From Craterostigma plantagineum (taxonomy: Eukaryota > Streptophyta > Magnoliopsida > Lamiales > Linderniaceae): a stretch of 64,000 bases of DNA. Under the pieces are notes generated by a model. The model searched no databases. It saw only the letters and a program-made list of their open reading frames with translations, and was not told the origin of the DNA. How positions within the stretch are numbered: position 1 is the first letter of the stretch; each line of letters starts with the position of its first letter. Below, in pieces: positions 11,200-26,329 of this stretch. The stretch is taken from assembly GCA_027422505.1 (NCBI GenBank), contig JAPQWV010000493.1:62001-126000 (forward strand), given 5' to 3'. The translations under genes and the position numbers were made by a program.

Positions 11200-14100
11200 A
11201 TGGCGTGGCTTCGATCTGCGGTCAGCAAAGCGGTGGAGGTGGGTAACAATAACAGTCTGATCAGGAACGTTGTTAATCAGGCGGGCCAAGCTGTAGCTGA
11301 AGGCGCGAAGCTCCTGCAAGATCGCATTGTAAGAAATTTATTGGTTTTCTAGGGTCGGCTTGATTTTTCGTTTCTGTGTCTGTTGGTGCCGCAATTTGAT
11401 GGACATTATTATTTTTGCTCTTTGTTTTCAAGCTTAAGCGTTGCTTGATTAATGGTATATTTTGGCTTTATTTTCCGTTTTGAGCGACTTTGTTGTTGAA
11501 CCGAGCGTCAGGTGACTTGATTGTTGAACTGTCTAAGTGTGATGTGTCTTCTTCATCGTGGAATGGGAAATAAATGTGTTTACCAAATCATGCCACGAGG
11601 GGGCTTAGAACTAATGGAAGAATGGACTTTCTATTATCATGAAAAATTAATTGTACCATTTTTGTTATCATTTGTGGACGTTCCCTTTTTGGCCTCCATA
11701 GTTGATATCTGTTATCTGTCTGGCATATCAGGGTGGTAAGAATGTCAGAAGTTTCAAGCAGGCCATGAAAAGATTAGAAGAGGCATCTATTTCATGCAGG
11801 GGACGTGAGAGAGCTGAATTGATGAGAAGATGGGTAGCTGTTCTGAAAGAAATTGAAAAGTCTTCGGGTTATTCTGGTGATGGTGATGGTGACAAGGAGC
11901 AGCATAAACTTCCAGAAGATCAAAAAGAGAGTCCTAGAAGACAGTCAATGGTTAGCTAGATGTAGTGATTTTACAAAGCTAATTCATTCAACTTGCTGAG
12001 GTGTTATACTTGATACCTATTGATCTGTGTTAATTGGTTAGGTGCTGTACTACGATGCTGATATGGGAACCGAACCTGTGAATTTTCGTGATTTGTTCCT
12101 TTACAGTCAGGCTCTAGAGGGCATCTCCATATGTATGGTATGCAATCTTGTGTTAGCAATTTGTCTCGTTAGCAATTCTTAGTGTGGCTGCTGCCGCGCC
12201 TGGTAAAAACGTGGTTTATACGTTCACTGATCTGCTGAATTTACCCTTATATCGAAGAAATCCATCTGAATTTCTTCGTTATCTCGAAATATGCGTTGTT
12301 ACTTTATTTGATGTCATCACTAAATCTACCGCTAGGGTTAAAGCTTTAGATTACTCTTGATTTTTTATTGTTGAGAATCTTCTTTTTTAGATTCTTGAAG
12401 CCCCAAATGAAGATGAAGTTTCTCTGCTTCTTGAATTATTTGGGTATGCTTCTCTTCTATGTTAACTAACATGGAAATCATCCTAGCTTTGAGAAATTCC
12501 ATTAGTTCATTTTTTGGTGCGGAACTAAAGCTTATGGGATGTAATCTTACCCCAGTTAATATTCCTATTTATGTTTTGCACGCACAGCCTCTGTCTCACT
12601 GGGGGTAAAGAAGTGCATAATGCTATAGTAAGCAGCATTCAGGATCTAGCAAAAGCTTTCTCCAGCTACCAAGATGAAGTGTTGGTATGTTAGTTACTTC
12701 ATCTAATTGAAATGAGCTAGTTCTGTTTCCAATGACTTCATCTCTAGTAGCTCACTGAAGGTGCAGTTTGAGTTTCTGCTGTGAACTTGTAGTAACTACC
12801 TATTATGACATTTCTTGGCTTACAAGATTTAGTGGAATAGGTGAAGAGGGAGGAATTGCTTCAGTTCGCGGAGGTAGCCATAACTGGTTTGAAAGTTAAT
12901 GCGGATGTAAAAAGGTACGAGGGACTATGGAATGCCCAATCTTTACCAATCTTTGCTTCATACTCATTTGCCCCTAAATGAAATATTTGATTTGATGGTG
13001 TTAAAGTGTTTGCCCAAATATTTGCATTTGTGCATTAACTATCAATTATTGCGAAATTGGAAGGCGTTCTAAAATTGAGAGTATTTTCTTTTCATTATAA
13101 TAAAATTAATGAGAAATCTCAGCTTATTAGAGCAATTAAATTAAGCTTCACTTATCTATTCTGTTCTACGCAGAATTGATGCAGAAGTTTCGTCACTGAA
13201 GAAACAGCTTGATGAATTGAGCCTCACATAGTGATGCTACCGATGGTGCAGAAACCAGCCTCAAAGAGGGCACTGTGACAACCATTGAGGTAAACCTTGT
13301 TCGTAAATTTTGTGGAAAGATCTTTATGGATTAGTCAATCATATCATATGTTGTGAACTTATTGTTCGGAAATTTGGAAGGCACTGATGTTTTGCACCTT
13401 GTTTAAAAGGTCCATATGTTGCCTAACATTCCACTTGTTGGCAGGCTCTTAAAGAGGCACTTGCACGGATCAGAATTTGTACGAGAATAGAAGGTCTTCT
13501 GCTTAAAAAGAAAGCTCTCAGTCACGGAGACACAACCGAGGTCCGTTCTCAGAAGGTATGTATTTGTTGTCGTGTAGTGCTTATTTTGCATTTGATTCGA
13601 GGCTTGTTTGGCTAAACTTCCTTTTCGTTCTTACAGTTCGTCAAGTTTTGTTGACGGTGTTTTTCTGTTATTATTTCAGGTTGATAAATTGAAAGTCTTG
13701 TCGGAATCTCTCGCAAGCTCGTCCACGAAGGCGGAGAAGCGCATCTCAGAGAATAGGTATTCATATTTATTTTATTGGCAGTCCTCGACAATCTAGGAAT
13801 TCGTTTGATCTTTTCTAACAGAGTTCAGAAAGAAGAAGCACTGAAGTTCCGAGTGAGCAAAGCAAGTGAAGTTAGTGAAATAGAAAAGGTATTGTTTCTG
13901 AATCCCTTATTATTTCTCTCTTCCTACGCATACAAACCATATAAAATAAAGAAGCATTAGGACATTCTTTTAAATTTCTAGCAGCGGCTACATTAGGAAT
14001 ACGATGTATAAATAACTTGTTAGGTATCAGTTGTTAGTCGTTGAAGCTAGTGGTGTTATTGTAGTTTCCTAGTGGCATTTGTTAATATGCCTACAATTGT

Positions 14101-15971
14101 TTGCATGGCCCAAAACTATTAAAATATTTCGGCGAATCGTTGTTTTGCAGGAACTGACAAAGGAGATATCTGGTCTTGAGAAACAGAGAGATGATCTTGA
14201 AGCTCAATTGAAAAAGGTCTCATCTTCTTAATTGTCTCTAATACTTTTAAGTTGCGGTCTATACTCTATTGTAAGGATTTTGAAATGAAATATCTTTTTC
14301 TTGTTTTTTGCTATCTATATAAATAACAAGTTATGTCATTTAATGAAAAGGTCAACAACTCCTTGTCTTCGGCTAAAGCTCGCCTTCGTGATGCAACAGA
14401 AGAGAGGGATCAGTTCTTCAAAGCTAATGACGATGTTGTTGCACATTTAACTACTAAGGTTTTCTCTACCACACATTATATATGTATAAAATCACAACAT
14501 GTATTCTTTTCAGATAGCTTCGCTGTAAGGTTTCTGAATGAAACATTTGGCTTCTGATTTCACGTCCTCCAAATGTGCTACTCTTACAGGAGCATGAGTT
14601 AAAAAGATCAGTTGGGTCGTGTCAAGTAGAGGCTGATGTTCTCAGTGCTTGGACCAGTTTCTTGGAAGATACTTGGTCTCTTCAGAGTTCATATGTTGAG
14701 GCCAAAGATAAGGAAACCAGGTGAGTTTGTACTGTTTGGCTATCTTTTGCATCATTATTGCAATCAGTTAACTAATCGAAATCGAGTCAGAACTCTTCTT
14801 GACTTGACTCTCCATTTATTCTATATCTATAAGTTTTACTAAGTCAATCAGAAATAACTGAGATTGCTCGGTTATGGGTTTGTTGTTTTCATCTAAAAGT
14901 GCTGAATTGGAGAAACACGAAGATTACTTCACCGATCTGGTCAAACAGTTGCTCTCTTCTTATGAGGTACTTAAGTAAATTCCTCTTCTTAACGATGGTA
15001 CATCACTTCCGATAACCCCCAGAAACTTAATTCTCTTTTGAATGATTTTCCTTTTTTTTTTTGTTTTTATGGTTGAGTGCAGAAGGAGTTGAGACATCCC
15101 ATCGATCGCATTGGAAAATACGTGAAGAACTTAAAGAACCTGACTGAAGGGTATCACTTTGATTGTGTTTGCAAATAGAAATAGTTTGTTTGTATCTATT
15201 TGTTGACGAGCTTGTTTAACACAAACTTCTGCAGCATATCATCGTCGGCTTCTAATGTGGAAAGCAATGAATCCCAAGTGTTGAGCCCAAAGAGAAATCT
15301 CGAAGAGGAATATCTAGATTATGAATCTAAGGTAATGGCCCTCATTTCATGAAATTAAAAAAAAAAAAGGCTTATAAAGATCCGAACTTTTGACATGGAA
15401 AAAAAATAAAAAATAACCGTGCATTTCTGTTGATTGCAGATAATAACAACTTTCAGTGTAGTGGACAACATGAGAGAGCAATTCTATGCCCAACAAGGGA
15501 AAATCACCAGGTCCTACTGAATCTTTTACATCTTCAATTCATTCTTGGGATTCTCTTCCATTATGTACCCCATCGACTTAACTCAGTTCAAATGCATTCA
15601 GGAAAGAAGATTCAAAGATCAAAGAACTATTCGAGAATTTAGAGAAGTTAAGGTCCGAGTTTGAAGCCATCGAGCGACCAACTCTAGCCATCGAAAATCC
15701 CACTAAAGAAACAGACGCATATCCCAGTGAGAAGCCACATGAAATCTCTGCAACTTCTGCAGAGCAAACGGCCAAAGTAAAGAAAGAGGATGATAAGCCA
15801 CACAAAAGAGAGCATGCAATCGAAACTGAAGATGATGATGATGATCTTTCAAAGCTCGAATCCGAGTTTGGAGACGTCGATCGAAACTACACATCTGAGG
15901 AAATCGGAGGATGGGAATTCGATGAACTTGAGAGGGATCTGAAATCTGCTGGTGAATCCTCTGTAAAATAG
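11200..15971 (+). CDS. Plant coiled-coil protein, 18 exons, one frame break in exon 7
   Basis: The start [16 protein letters not shown] and the segment HQAGQ-like [19 protein letters not shown] match a conserved, uncharacterised plant family. Exons: 11200-11328, 11732-11950, 12042-12137, 12391-12443, 12588-12684, 12841-12914, 13174-13289, 13445-13555, 13680-13756, 13822-13888, 14151-14216, 14351-14458, 14591-14720, about 14899-14967, 15083-15148, 15235-15331, 15439-15510, 15601-15971. Visible pieces include [40 protein letters not shown] and heptad-rich helices ([20 protein letters not shown]). The acidic C terminus is [26 protein letters not shown]. After ELS in exon 7 the frame hits TAG at 13229-13231; the next conserved residues resume after skipping one C at 13221-13223. 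Function unknown. Confidence 0.8.
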
Positions 15972-16630
15972 GTGTTGTAGGGTTTAGTATCACTATATTC
16001 AAGCACGTTAAACCCTTTCTTTTTTTCTCTTTTGTGTGCTTGCTTCTTTGTATTGTATGGATGATTTTGTTTCTGAACTGTTGTGTACAATTGTGTAGTT
16101 TGTATGTATAATAATGGGATGTTTTTATTTAAATTAAGACAATTTACGTTCGCACCCCTGTCAGAGCTTGAATTTAGAATTGAAGCACTGTAAAAAAAAA
16201 AAATATAGTTTTGAAGGAATCAATTTGTTCAGTAACACTTCACAGTTCTGCAGTGGCACTTCATTGTTTTGCAGTAACACTTCATTTTTTGAAATAACAC
16301 AACACGATAGTCCGCTAACAGTTTATATTTTAGGTCTCTAAATTTTGGGTCCTTTAAACTAATATTTTTTCGGAAGGGTCTACTCTTATATACTAACATT
16401 TTTGGGGCCTGAAACTTAATTTATCCTAAAATTAATATCATAGGAGCAATTTGTAACATGTTTTTATATAAAGACCGACTTTAACCGAAATATCATCGCC
16501 CATAAAACGCCACCAGCGACAGCGTTTTCAGTTTTTCCTCCTCGGTGCATAGTAGTAGGATTTTCTTTGTGAGGCTAAAACCCTCTTAGCTCACAGCATA
16601 TCATCTCCAATCGGAAAGCTTCGCCGGAGA
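15972..16630. other. Intergenic with a short tandem repeat
   Basis: Holds the 3' UTR of the upstream gene (T-rich to about 16130), an AT-rich spacer with a 21-bp repeat, and the leader of the radical SAM gene from roughly 16520. No gene seen. Confidence 0.4.
16229..16291. repeat. Three-copy 21-bp tandem repeat
   Basis: The unit AGTAACACTTCA..GTT.TGC is present three times in a row (CAGTAACACTTCACAGTTCTG, CAGTGGCACTTCATTGTTTTG, CAGTAACACTTCATTTTTTG, the last shortened). It has no coding role that I can see. Confidence 0.6.
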
Positions 16631-18835
<2,205 letters not shown>

Positions 18836-19864
18836 CACCCCAGAAGTTCCTCTGCCCAAGGTTTTGTTCTTGTCGTATTCAACATGATCTTGCCTCATAA
18901 AAACCCAAGCCAAATAGCTTATTTAACACCAATGCTGACTGTTTATTGTTACTTAGGTGAGATGGAAATCGATAGCCACCAGGTATGTGTGGTCAGTGGG
19001 TTAGAAATGAGATATGTTCAAACATTTCCCAACTGAGGAATGTAGTTAAATCAAGCTCATCGGGTCATTGGGATAAAATACGCGAAGGTCTTCGTTGTGG
19101 CTAGCGTGCATCGATTTTCCAGAACCAAGCCCGTGCCAATGTGTATGTTGTTACTGTCATAGCAAGTAGTACTCTTAATGAGCCCAAATATTAGTTTCTA
19201 AGCTGTAATGATATGCATGTTGGTTTAATTAACGTAAGTTTTTCAGTATCTCCTTTTGTTTGAATTCTTACCTAACGCGTGCATGAGATGAGAACTGGTC
19301 CATATGTAATGTGATTATTTGGTCTCTAGACATCTTCAAAACCCTATTGCAACTTTTCTTTCTTTAAACCTTTTTTCTTTGTAACTTTGGCTTTATACTG
19401 TGTCAACTCTACCTACGCCTTGGCCTTGATTGCCGGTGCAAAGTATTGAAGTGCTTTATGTGGCTTTAGGTCGTTGGATGCATTTACATCACTTGAAGTA
19501 TCTATGGAAAAATATTACATTATACGCAGCTTTCAAGTTTCAAGCCTCTTACGTAGAACTCTTTTTGAACCACCATGTCCCACGAAGACACATCCACACG
19601 CAACACACCATCCCAAGTAAGTAAAATAGAATCACCTTTGGTTTGAGCCTAGGTTTGCAAACTAATCGAATTTCTTGTTCGATTCGCGATTCGATTCGAA
19701 ATTTAAGATTCGAATTCGAATATGTAGAATACGTAGATTGCTCCGAGTAGATTCGTCAGTCTTGCTGCGTCGATCTATACACACGCAAACATAAGAGTGA
19801 TCATAATGTAGATTAAGACGACGAAGATGATGATGAGTTAATGCAAAGTACATGGCGAGCTTAC
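18836..19864. other. Convergent intergenic region
   Basis: Contains the 3' flank of the radical SAM gene and the space where the missing last exons of the ABCG transporter should be. I searched both strands by eye for the remaining ABC2 membrane exons and found none. Short ORFs at 19430 (+) and 19662 (-) have no recognisable features. Confidence 0.45.
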
Positions 19865-22800
19865 AATTTGTCTCCTTTGTCCCAGAATATGACACCGAAC
19901 ATAATCCCGATGATAGTAGTCATGAAGAAGCGCACGACGTTGTACTGCGGGTACCTCCAGTAGAGAGGTTCTGCTTCCAAAAGCAAGCCTTGCACTGATC
20001 GATGAAGGACTGTGAGTACTTTGTCGGGAAATGAAGGTCCTTCGAGCCTGGCGTAGGCGTGCTGAGCTCTTGATCAGTTCTTGATTCCTCCTATGAAAAA
20101 GGTAAAAGCAGCCATTTCAAAAAATGTAGTAAAATTTCGAAGCTAAGGCGTCGAGAATTCTTTTTATTTTTTTACTTGAATAGTTCCGAGTTGGCATAAG
20201 TTTCAGCGAAATCAACGCCAAGTTGGCTCTCCATGGAAGGCGTGGTGATGTCGAGCATCCACGTCGCGGGTTTGTAGCCTTCTTTAATGTCAGGCACGCC
20301 GGCAATGACTGATATATACGAACGGTTAGTTAATACGTCGAAAAATATAAATTCGAAGACGATAAATAAAATACTCACTTGAAAGTATTCGACGAGCACC
20401 TTGAGTGGTGGCCCAGCGAGCCCGCATAGATCACCTGCCCCTGCCCGCCCCTCTTCAGCAGCATCAGCTCGTCGAACGCCTCGAAGATGTCTATGCTCGG
20501 CTGGTGGATGGTGCACACGACGGTTCGACCCGTGTCCACCGTGTTGCGAACCGTACGCATCACTATAGCCGCGGCTCGAGCGTCCAAGCCCGACGTCGGC
20601 TCGTCCATGAAGATGATCGACGGGTTTGCCACTAGCTCGACGGCGATGGTTAGCCTCTTCCTTTGCTCGGTCGACAGGCCGTCGACCCGGGCAAGCCGAC
20701 CAGAGAGTCCCTTATGGGGTTCAGCTCTATCAACTCCATCACTTCTTCGACAAACATCTATCACACAGAAGAACGCAATATATGATAATTATTTTTTTCT
20801 ATCCTGTAATTTGAGGGGAGGGGGTTACAGGGACAATAACTTTCAAATTAAGCAATTTAAGGACATTATACAGTGCAGTTGAGGGGCGAAACGTTACCCT
20901 TCGTGTCTCCTTGTCTACGTCGTGGGGAGAGCCTAAGCCAAGCCGAGTAGACGATGGACTCGTAGACGTGACGCGCGCGCGAGTGTATGTCGTTTTGTTC
21001 GCAGTATCCGCTGATGCGTGCGAACGTCGTTGGTTCTTGGGATATCCCGAGATGCTATGCTCCCCTCGACGTACCCGCCCGTTTTTTCGACCCGCCAGGA
21101 CGTCCATCAGGGTCGTCTTGCCCGCCCCGCTAACCCCGACAAGCGCTGTAAGAACGCGGGCTGAAAGGCTCCGCTCACATCCCTTAGGAGCTGTAGTCGA
21201 TCCTCCTCGACTCCTTGCTTTCTCATCTCCTGAGGAACAAAATGAAAATACCAAATCTCGATGTGATCTCAGAGTTTAAGAGAGAAATTTCGCTATTACA
21301 CGTCGAAAATGAGATTAACGAACCGTAGGCATATCGACGTAGTAGTTGACGTGGTCAAAGCGACTGATAATGGCATGAAAGGCAAGACCATTCCCTTTTT
21401 GGCAGTCGAGTTTTCGGGCAGAGGTTTCGCTTCTTCTTCGTTCACGCGCCTTATTTCCATCTCTTTTCCTGTTCCAACAGCTTTTTTGTTTTTTTTTTTT
21501 CTTGCAGGGGAATCGTCAAGAAGCCTTGTATAGTCATGAATTCGAACCTTCAAGTGCAGGTTTTTTACCGTTTCGACTTTCATCAGAGTTCTTGTCTTTT
21601 TTGTTTTTGTCCTGATCGACGACGACCGATCTCGACTCTCCGAAAGCTGCGTCGGGTTAAAAACCGATCAGAAGCAGAAAACGACGTTTTTTTTTTTAAC
21701 GAAGGATTTTCGAGATTATCTTACGGTTGAGATACGTTAGCGCGAGGATGAAGAGTATGTTGAAGAGCACGGAGAAACCAATGAGTGCGGCTATGCATAC
21801 CCAGTACATGTAGTCTTCCACATACATGCCTCGGGATTTCAGCAGAACCTTACCAACCGTCGGCTGAGCAAACCTCGTATCGTTGTTCGGCTACAATATA
21901 TATATATATATATCGAATGAGTCGAACATTATAATTCAGATTCGGCGCGACTATTAGGGCAACTAACTAAGGACTTACCGTGCTCCATCTTTTGTCGAGA
22001 AACTCGTTGATGGCTATAGCGTTCTGACCGTACATCATGGGAGAAACATAGTAGCCCCATATCATCCACGATGCAATGTCATCTTTCGCAATAATAAATC
22101 CGCCGAGCACAAACACCAAGAGCAGCGTGAAGGTGCCGAATGTGTTCGCGACGACCTGAGTCCTTCCCAGCGCCGCAATAAATCGAAAGAGCGAAAGAGC
22201 CATCTGATGAATAGCGAACAGCGCCAGGAACTGGCGAAGGAACCTGAACAAAAAAAAAGCGAACTAAGTTACGAATTCTAACGCAGAACAGTTAGCCAGA
22301 TAACAAACAGACCTGTCGGCGCCGGGAGCGAACCCAACCGTGTAATAGTAAGAACGATCCATATCAAAGACTCGACGAGCGAAAGTGGGATTCTCAAAAG
22401 CCAAATGGGGAGAGAAAACGCCCAGGCTGGATAGAACAGCGCGTCCCTCTGCTTGTAAAAAACTGGGAGGCGCAGAACGAACAGCGCCAGCTCAGCCGTG
22501 CCGTTGAACATGACGTTGATGAGGCTGAAGAAAAGCGCGCCGTAGAACTTCGCGCCGTCCGCAATCTCCCCGGCCTTCATCTCCGTCCTAAAGAAGACGG
22601 TGAATATATATCGACATTAGGTAATCTGAAACGTCTTGAACACGTAAAGGAACGCATTCCTCTTCATCAGAAGCCATTCCCTGTCGAGGCAACGCCTTGA
22701 AGAGCTCGACGTTGGAGATTCCATATTTCTTCGTCACTAGAGCGGCCGGGTGGGCCCTACTCCTGTCGTAGGGCGTCGAAAGCTCGCCGGAGATTCGCCT

Positions 22801-24864
22801 GCCGACGTGGAAGGAGGCGAAGCGCTCGGAGAATTCTCGCACGGAGACGTATTCGTAAGGTTGGTCCTTTCTGTGCCAGTACTGTTGCTGATCTTTCGGC
22901 GAAGTCACTTCTTGTAAGAAGTCGGCGACGCCTTTCCTCTCTGGGCATTTGAACCCTACGCTTTCGAAGAATTCTAACACGTTTTTCGCGCGGGGCCTTG
23001 TAGACGATCCTTCCCTCGGACAGAAGGATGACGTCGTCGAAGAGGTCGAAGGTCTCGGGCGCGGGCTGGAGGAGGGATACGATCATCGTAACGTCGAGTA
23101 TGTGGACCATTTGCCTCATGTACTTTACGATCTGGTACGTGGTCGAACTGTCGAGCCCAGTCGATATCTCGTCCATGTAGTAAACCTTGGCGGGTCCCAC
23201 CAGCATTTCGCCTGCAATATTCCGAGAAAATTATTTACGACGAAACGTTTTTGAATTTACCTCAACGCATGCGCTCCCCTATAAGTTTAAGCTTTAAGGT
23301 GAAGTAATCATTCAAGTCATTTATACCGGTCGTAAGGCGTTTCTTCTGCCCGCCAGAAATGCCTCGTCTCATACCATCTCCGACCAGTATGTCTGCGCAT
23401 ATGTCCAATCCAAGAATCTGTAATAAAAACGACGAACATCTGGTTCAGATGATTAACTGATCGCTAAAGGGAATCAGGACAATTTTTTAAAAAAAAAAAA
23501 AAAAACACCTTGAGGGCGTAATCGGTGACTAGGCTAGATTCTTGGCCGGAAACTGAGACGGCCTTCATGAACGCGTCGATCTCAGGGTCGGGCTTAACTC
23601 CCGCCTCTTTCTCTCTCCTCGAAAGCTCGGCCAAGAGTTCGTACCTTGTCCCAACGCCCAAGCATCGTCCCGAGAAATCCATGGTCTCCCTTACGGTCAT
23701 CTCTCCTTGGTGAAGGTCGTTTTGGCTGATGTAAGCACAAGTCCTCTGTGGGATGAACTCCGAGAATTCGTGGCCGCAGTAGGTTTATCTTTCCTTTTAC
23801 CTGCAAAAAACATGTTTTTTTTTAAATAAAAGCGTGTGGAGATGGAGATTAAAAATGGCGAGAGAGATGAAGGAAAACATCGTACAGTTAGATCTTTATC
23901 TGATTGTCTGGAAAGAGCCTTGAGCAGCGTGGTCTTTCCAGCGCCAGGTGGTCCGAGGAGCAGCGTAGTCCTAAGTTGATAAGAGAAGTTCGAATTCTTG
24001 GTATCTGTATGTAGTGACTAATGATGAGAAGAACTAAGATCTTATCGATAGCTCGAAAACAAACCTCGAAGGCCTTATGATTCCGCTGACGTCATGGAGT
24101 ATTTGGACGACCCTTTTCTTCGAGGGCAGAATTTTCAGTTTCTCGAATGCTCCCTGTAAAACGGCAGCCATTGAAACAGTCTAAGCTCAGAACATATACA
24201 TTACAAATACCGCTTTCATCCCAAGGAGAAAAGTTTCTTCAAGCACCTCTATGAGATTCAAAGTCGAGTTGAACAGAGTAGGCAGTGCCCTCGACCCAGT
24301 ATGAGCTTCTCCTTCGACCGACAAATTCTCATAACGAACTTCGACTTTTGGAATTTCGATTCCAACCCTGTATTAGTTAGTCCGTCCCCATAACATATCA
24401 GATTTAAGCGATGCTCATCTATCAATATCGCTGTTATTCGACTACTACAACCTGTCGATTCTCTGCCTCAACCTCTTCAGAAACTTCTCATTATCTTCAT
24501 CCACGAAGCTGAGTATATTCTCCATGAGCTGCTTCTTCTCTCCATCGCCAAGGCGATGAAGATCGACTTCTTCGTGGACGACCTTACCATCGTCCAAGAC
24601 TCTATTTAAGATCCCCTTTTTGAGACGATCGTATGTGGGCAGCCTTTCGATGGCAGCCCACATAAGCTCTTCTTGCTCGTCGTCTTCTCTTACGCTCCTT
24701 CGAAAGGGCGAGTCTTGGCCCGGGGCGGTGAAGACTTCTCTGCTAGTCGCCGATGCTAAGCTTCGAGCGCTCACTGACTCGAGGTTTTGGCGCATGTTGA
24801 ACGAGCCATGGCTGCTTAATGATCTCCTCGCCTTTATTGATCCATCGCCACTCGGCGAAGCCAT
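19865..24864 (-). pseudogene. PDR-type ABCG transporter, multiple frame breaks and missing 3' end
   Basis: Full-size pleiotropic-drug-resistance ABC transporter in (NBD-TMD)2 order. N terminus MASPSGDGSIK with PTYDRLKKGIL; first NBD Walker A PPGAGKTTLLKA (about 23900), signature [11 protein letters not shown] (23340), Walker [15 protein letters not shown] (23180). TMD1 includes LPVFYKQRDALFYPAW and WGYYVSPMMYGQNAIAINEF. Second NBD Walker [17 protein letters not shown] (21110), signature [10 protein letters not shown], Walker [17 protein letters not shown]. It then reaches VIAGVPDIKEGYKPATWML and one exon of TMD2 ending near 19865. At least ten one-base indels interrupt conserved segments (near 23780, 22984, 22693, 22612, 22345, 21357, 21165, 21090, 21030, 20695, 20413, 20065, 19962). 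The last 200-odd residues of TMD2 are absent. Family members export terpenoids, hormones or other hydrophobic compounds at the plasma membrane. Confidence 0.85.
21893..21913. repeat. (TA)n microsatellite in ABCG intron
   Basis: About ten TA dinucleotides in a row lie between two ABCG exons. Confidence 0.85.
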
Positions 24865-26329
24865 GCCTTTTTCTCTATATCAACTGTGTGGTTTAAAAAT
24901 GTCCGATTTAGAACGATGAATCAGTAAAGACGAGGTAGATAGATGGTCGAAAAAGGACTCTGTCGAAGTTTTATCGGTTATTGGCTGAGTTTTCAGCTCA
25001 CCAAGTAAAGATTCAATTTTTAAGCAAAAGCCACGGTAATCAGAGAAAGAATCGCTTCTTTGCTTCAAATACACGCATCAACAAACAGATGGTGCGTATG
25101 GGTTCCCACTAAGCATTCAATAATTTCAAGAAAAAAAAAAATCAGATTAAGAGTCGGCGACCCATCAAGAAAAAAATCGTAGAAATAAAAGAAAGATCAA
25201 GATTCCGGGCATGTGTTAACCCTATTTTCCATGAAAAAAAAACACTCTGTGAAACAAATATAGCCATGAACGAAGGTTTAAAGGACTTACAGACAATGGA
25301 CCAAACAATACAGAGGAAATGGCGCCGCAGGTTAAGATGCCAGATAAGCTCGCATGCACACAGCACCGAATAGAAAAAAGAAATAATTGCTTCCCACTTG
25401 AAAATATTTTAGCTTTTATGTATTTATATCATGGGACGTCCGAGGTAATGCGAAAAGTCTAGGGATAATAAGAAGATACGAACTTTGCAAACACTTACCT
25501 CTCTTATATACTTTTGACCTGGCAATTTGTACTCCTTGCGAGCTACGGCGGCTTAGGCAGACCAGACCTATTCACACTGTTAACGATTTATAGTATTCTT
25601 ATTAACATTACATTACCCTGTAATTTAGTGATATGCAATTTTGGCTTGACTAATCCCAAGTTATAGTATAAAAGTCAAATCAATGATTCGTTGTGCAATT
25701 TTTAAAGTAATGAAATGGTAACTTTTATAACGGACTCCGTGTCCACAGGATATCATTTATTCAAACTTTGACGAATTGCAAGTTAAGAGAAAAATGTGTA
25801 ACATTAAAAATTCAAAACACGTTTGTTTCATATATCATGTTATCTTTTCCTTGCCTTGTGTGAATTGAATTACATGTAATTAATGTCGATAAAATTAGGC
25901 AGGACGGGGGCCATACTATGATCAAAACGAAGTTTGACAATTCCGTACGTTAGGAGAACTTATCTTGCATAGAAGGCAAGTTGACCATCTAGAAGGGCAA
26001 CCTTAGTTTACACGTAAAGCACATACAGCCCATCTTTTTTCAGACACGTGCGCGTTTTAAAAAAAAGCGCGTGGTCATAAAAATGAAATCTAGAGATCCA
26101 GTTCTTGCAGTTTGCTGTCTGAGTGGATCGCTCAATGCCTTTGGTTGGTACTTTGAATATTTTATCCAGGAGAGTCGATATCTTCATGCGGACAGAGATA
26201 TACGATGTAAGAAAATACAGTGATAAACATTACTACCAACAAACTCCACAGACATTATTAGGGTAACCAAAAAGAACAAATCGAAAATCGACAAGCAAGA
26301 ACTCAAAATCAGCCAGATATGTCCGAACT
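24865..26329. promoter_or_regulatory. Upstream region of ABCG gene; 3' flank of NFU gene
   Basis: On the minus strand a TATA-like ATATAAATACATAAAAG lies at about 25415-25430, about 560 bp upstream of the ATG, leaving room for a leader with an intron. A G-box core CACGTG lies at 26045-26050 within GACACGTGCGCG, an ABRE-like context. No gene is seen between 25450 and 26300. Confidence 0.35.

Noticed and set aside
13210..13235. Programmed frameshift or stop readthrough in coiled-coil exon 7
   Set aside because: No slippery heptamer or downstream structure is evident, and similar one-base changes occur in many other genes here, which makes an assembly error simpler.
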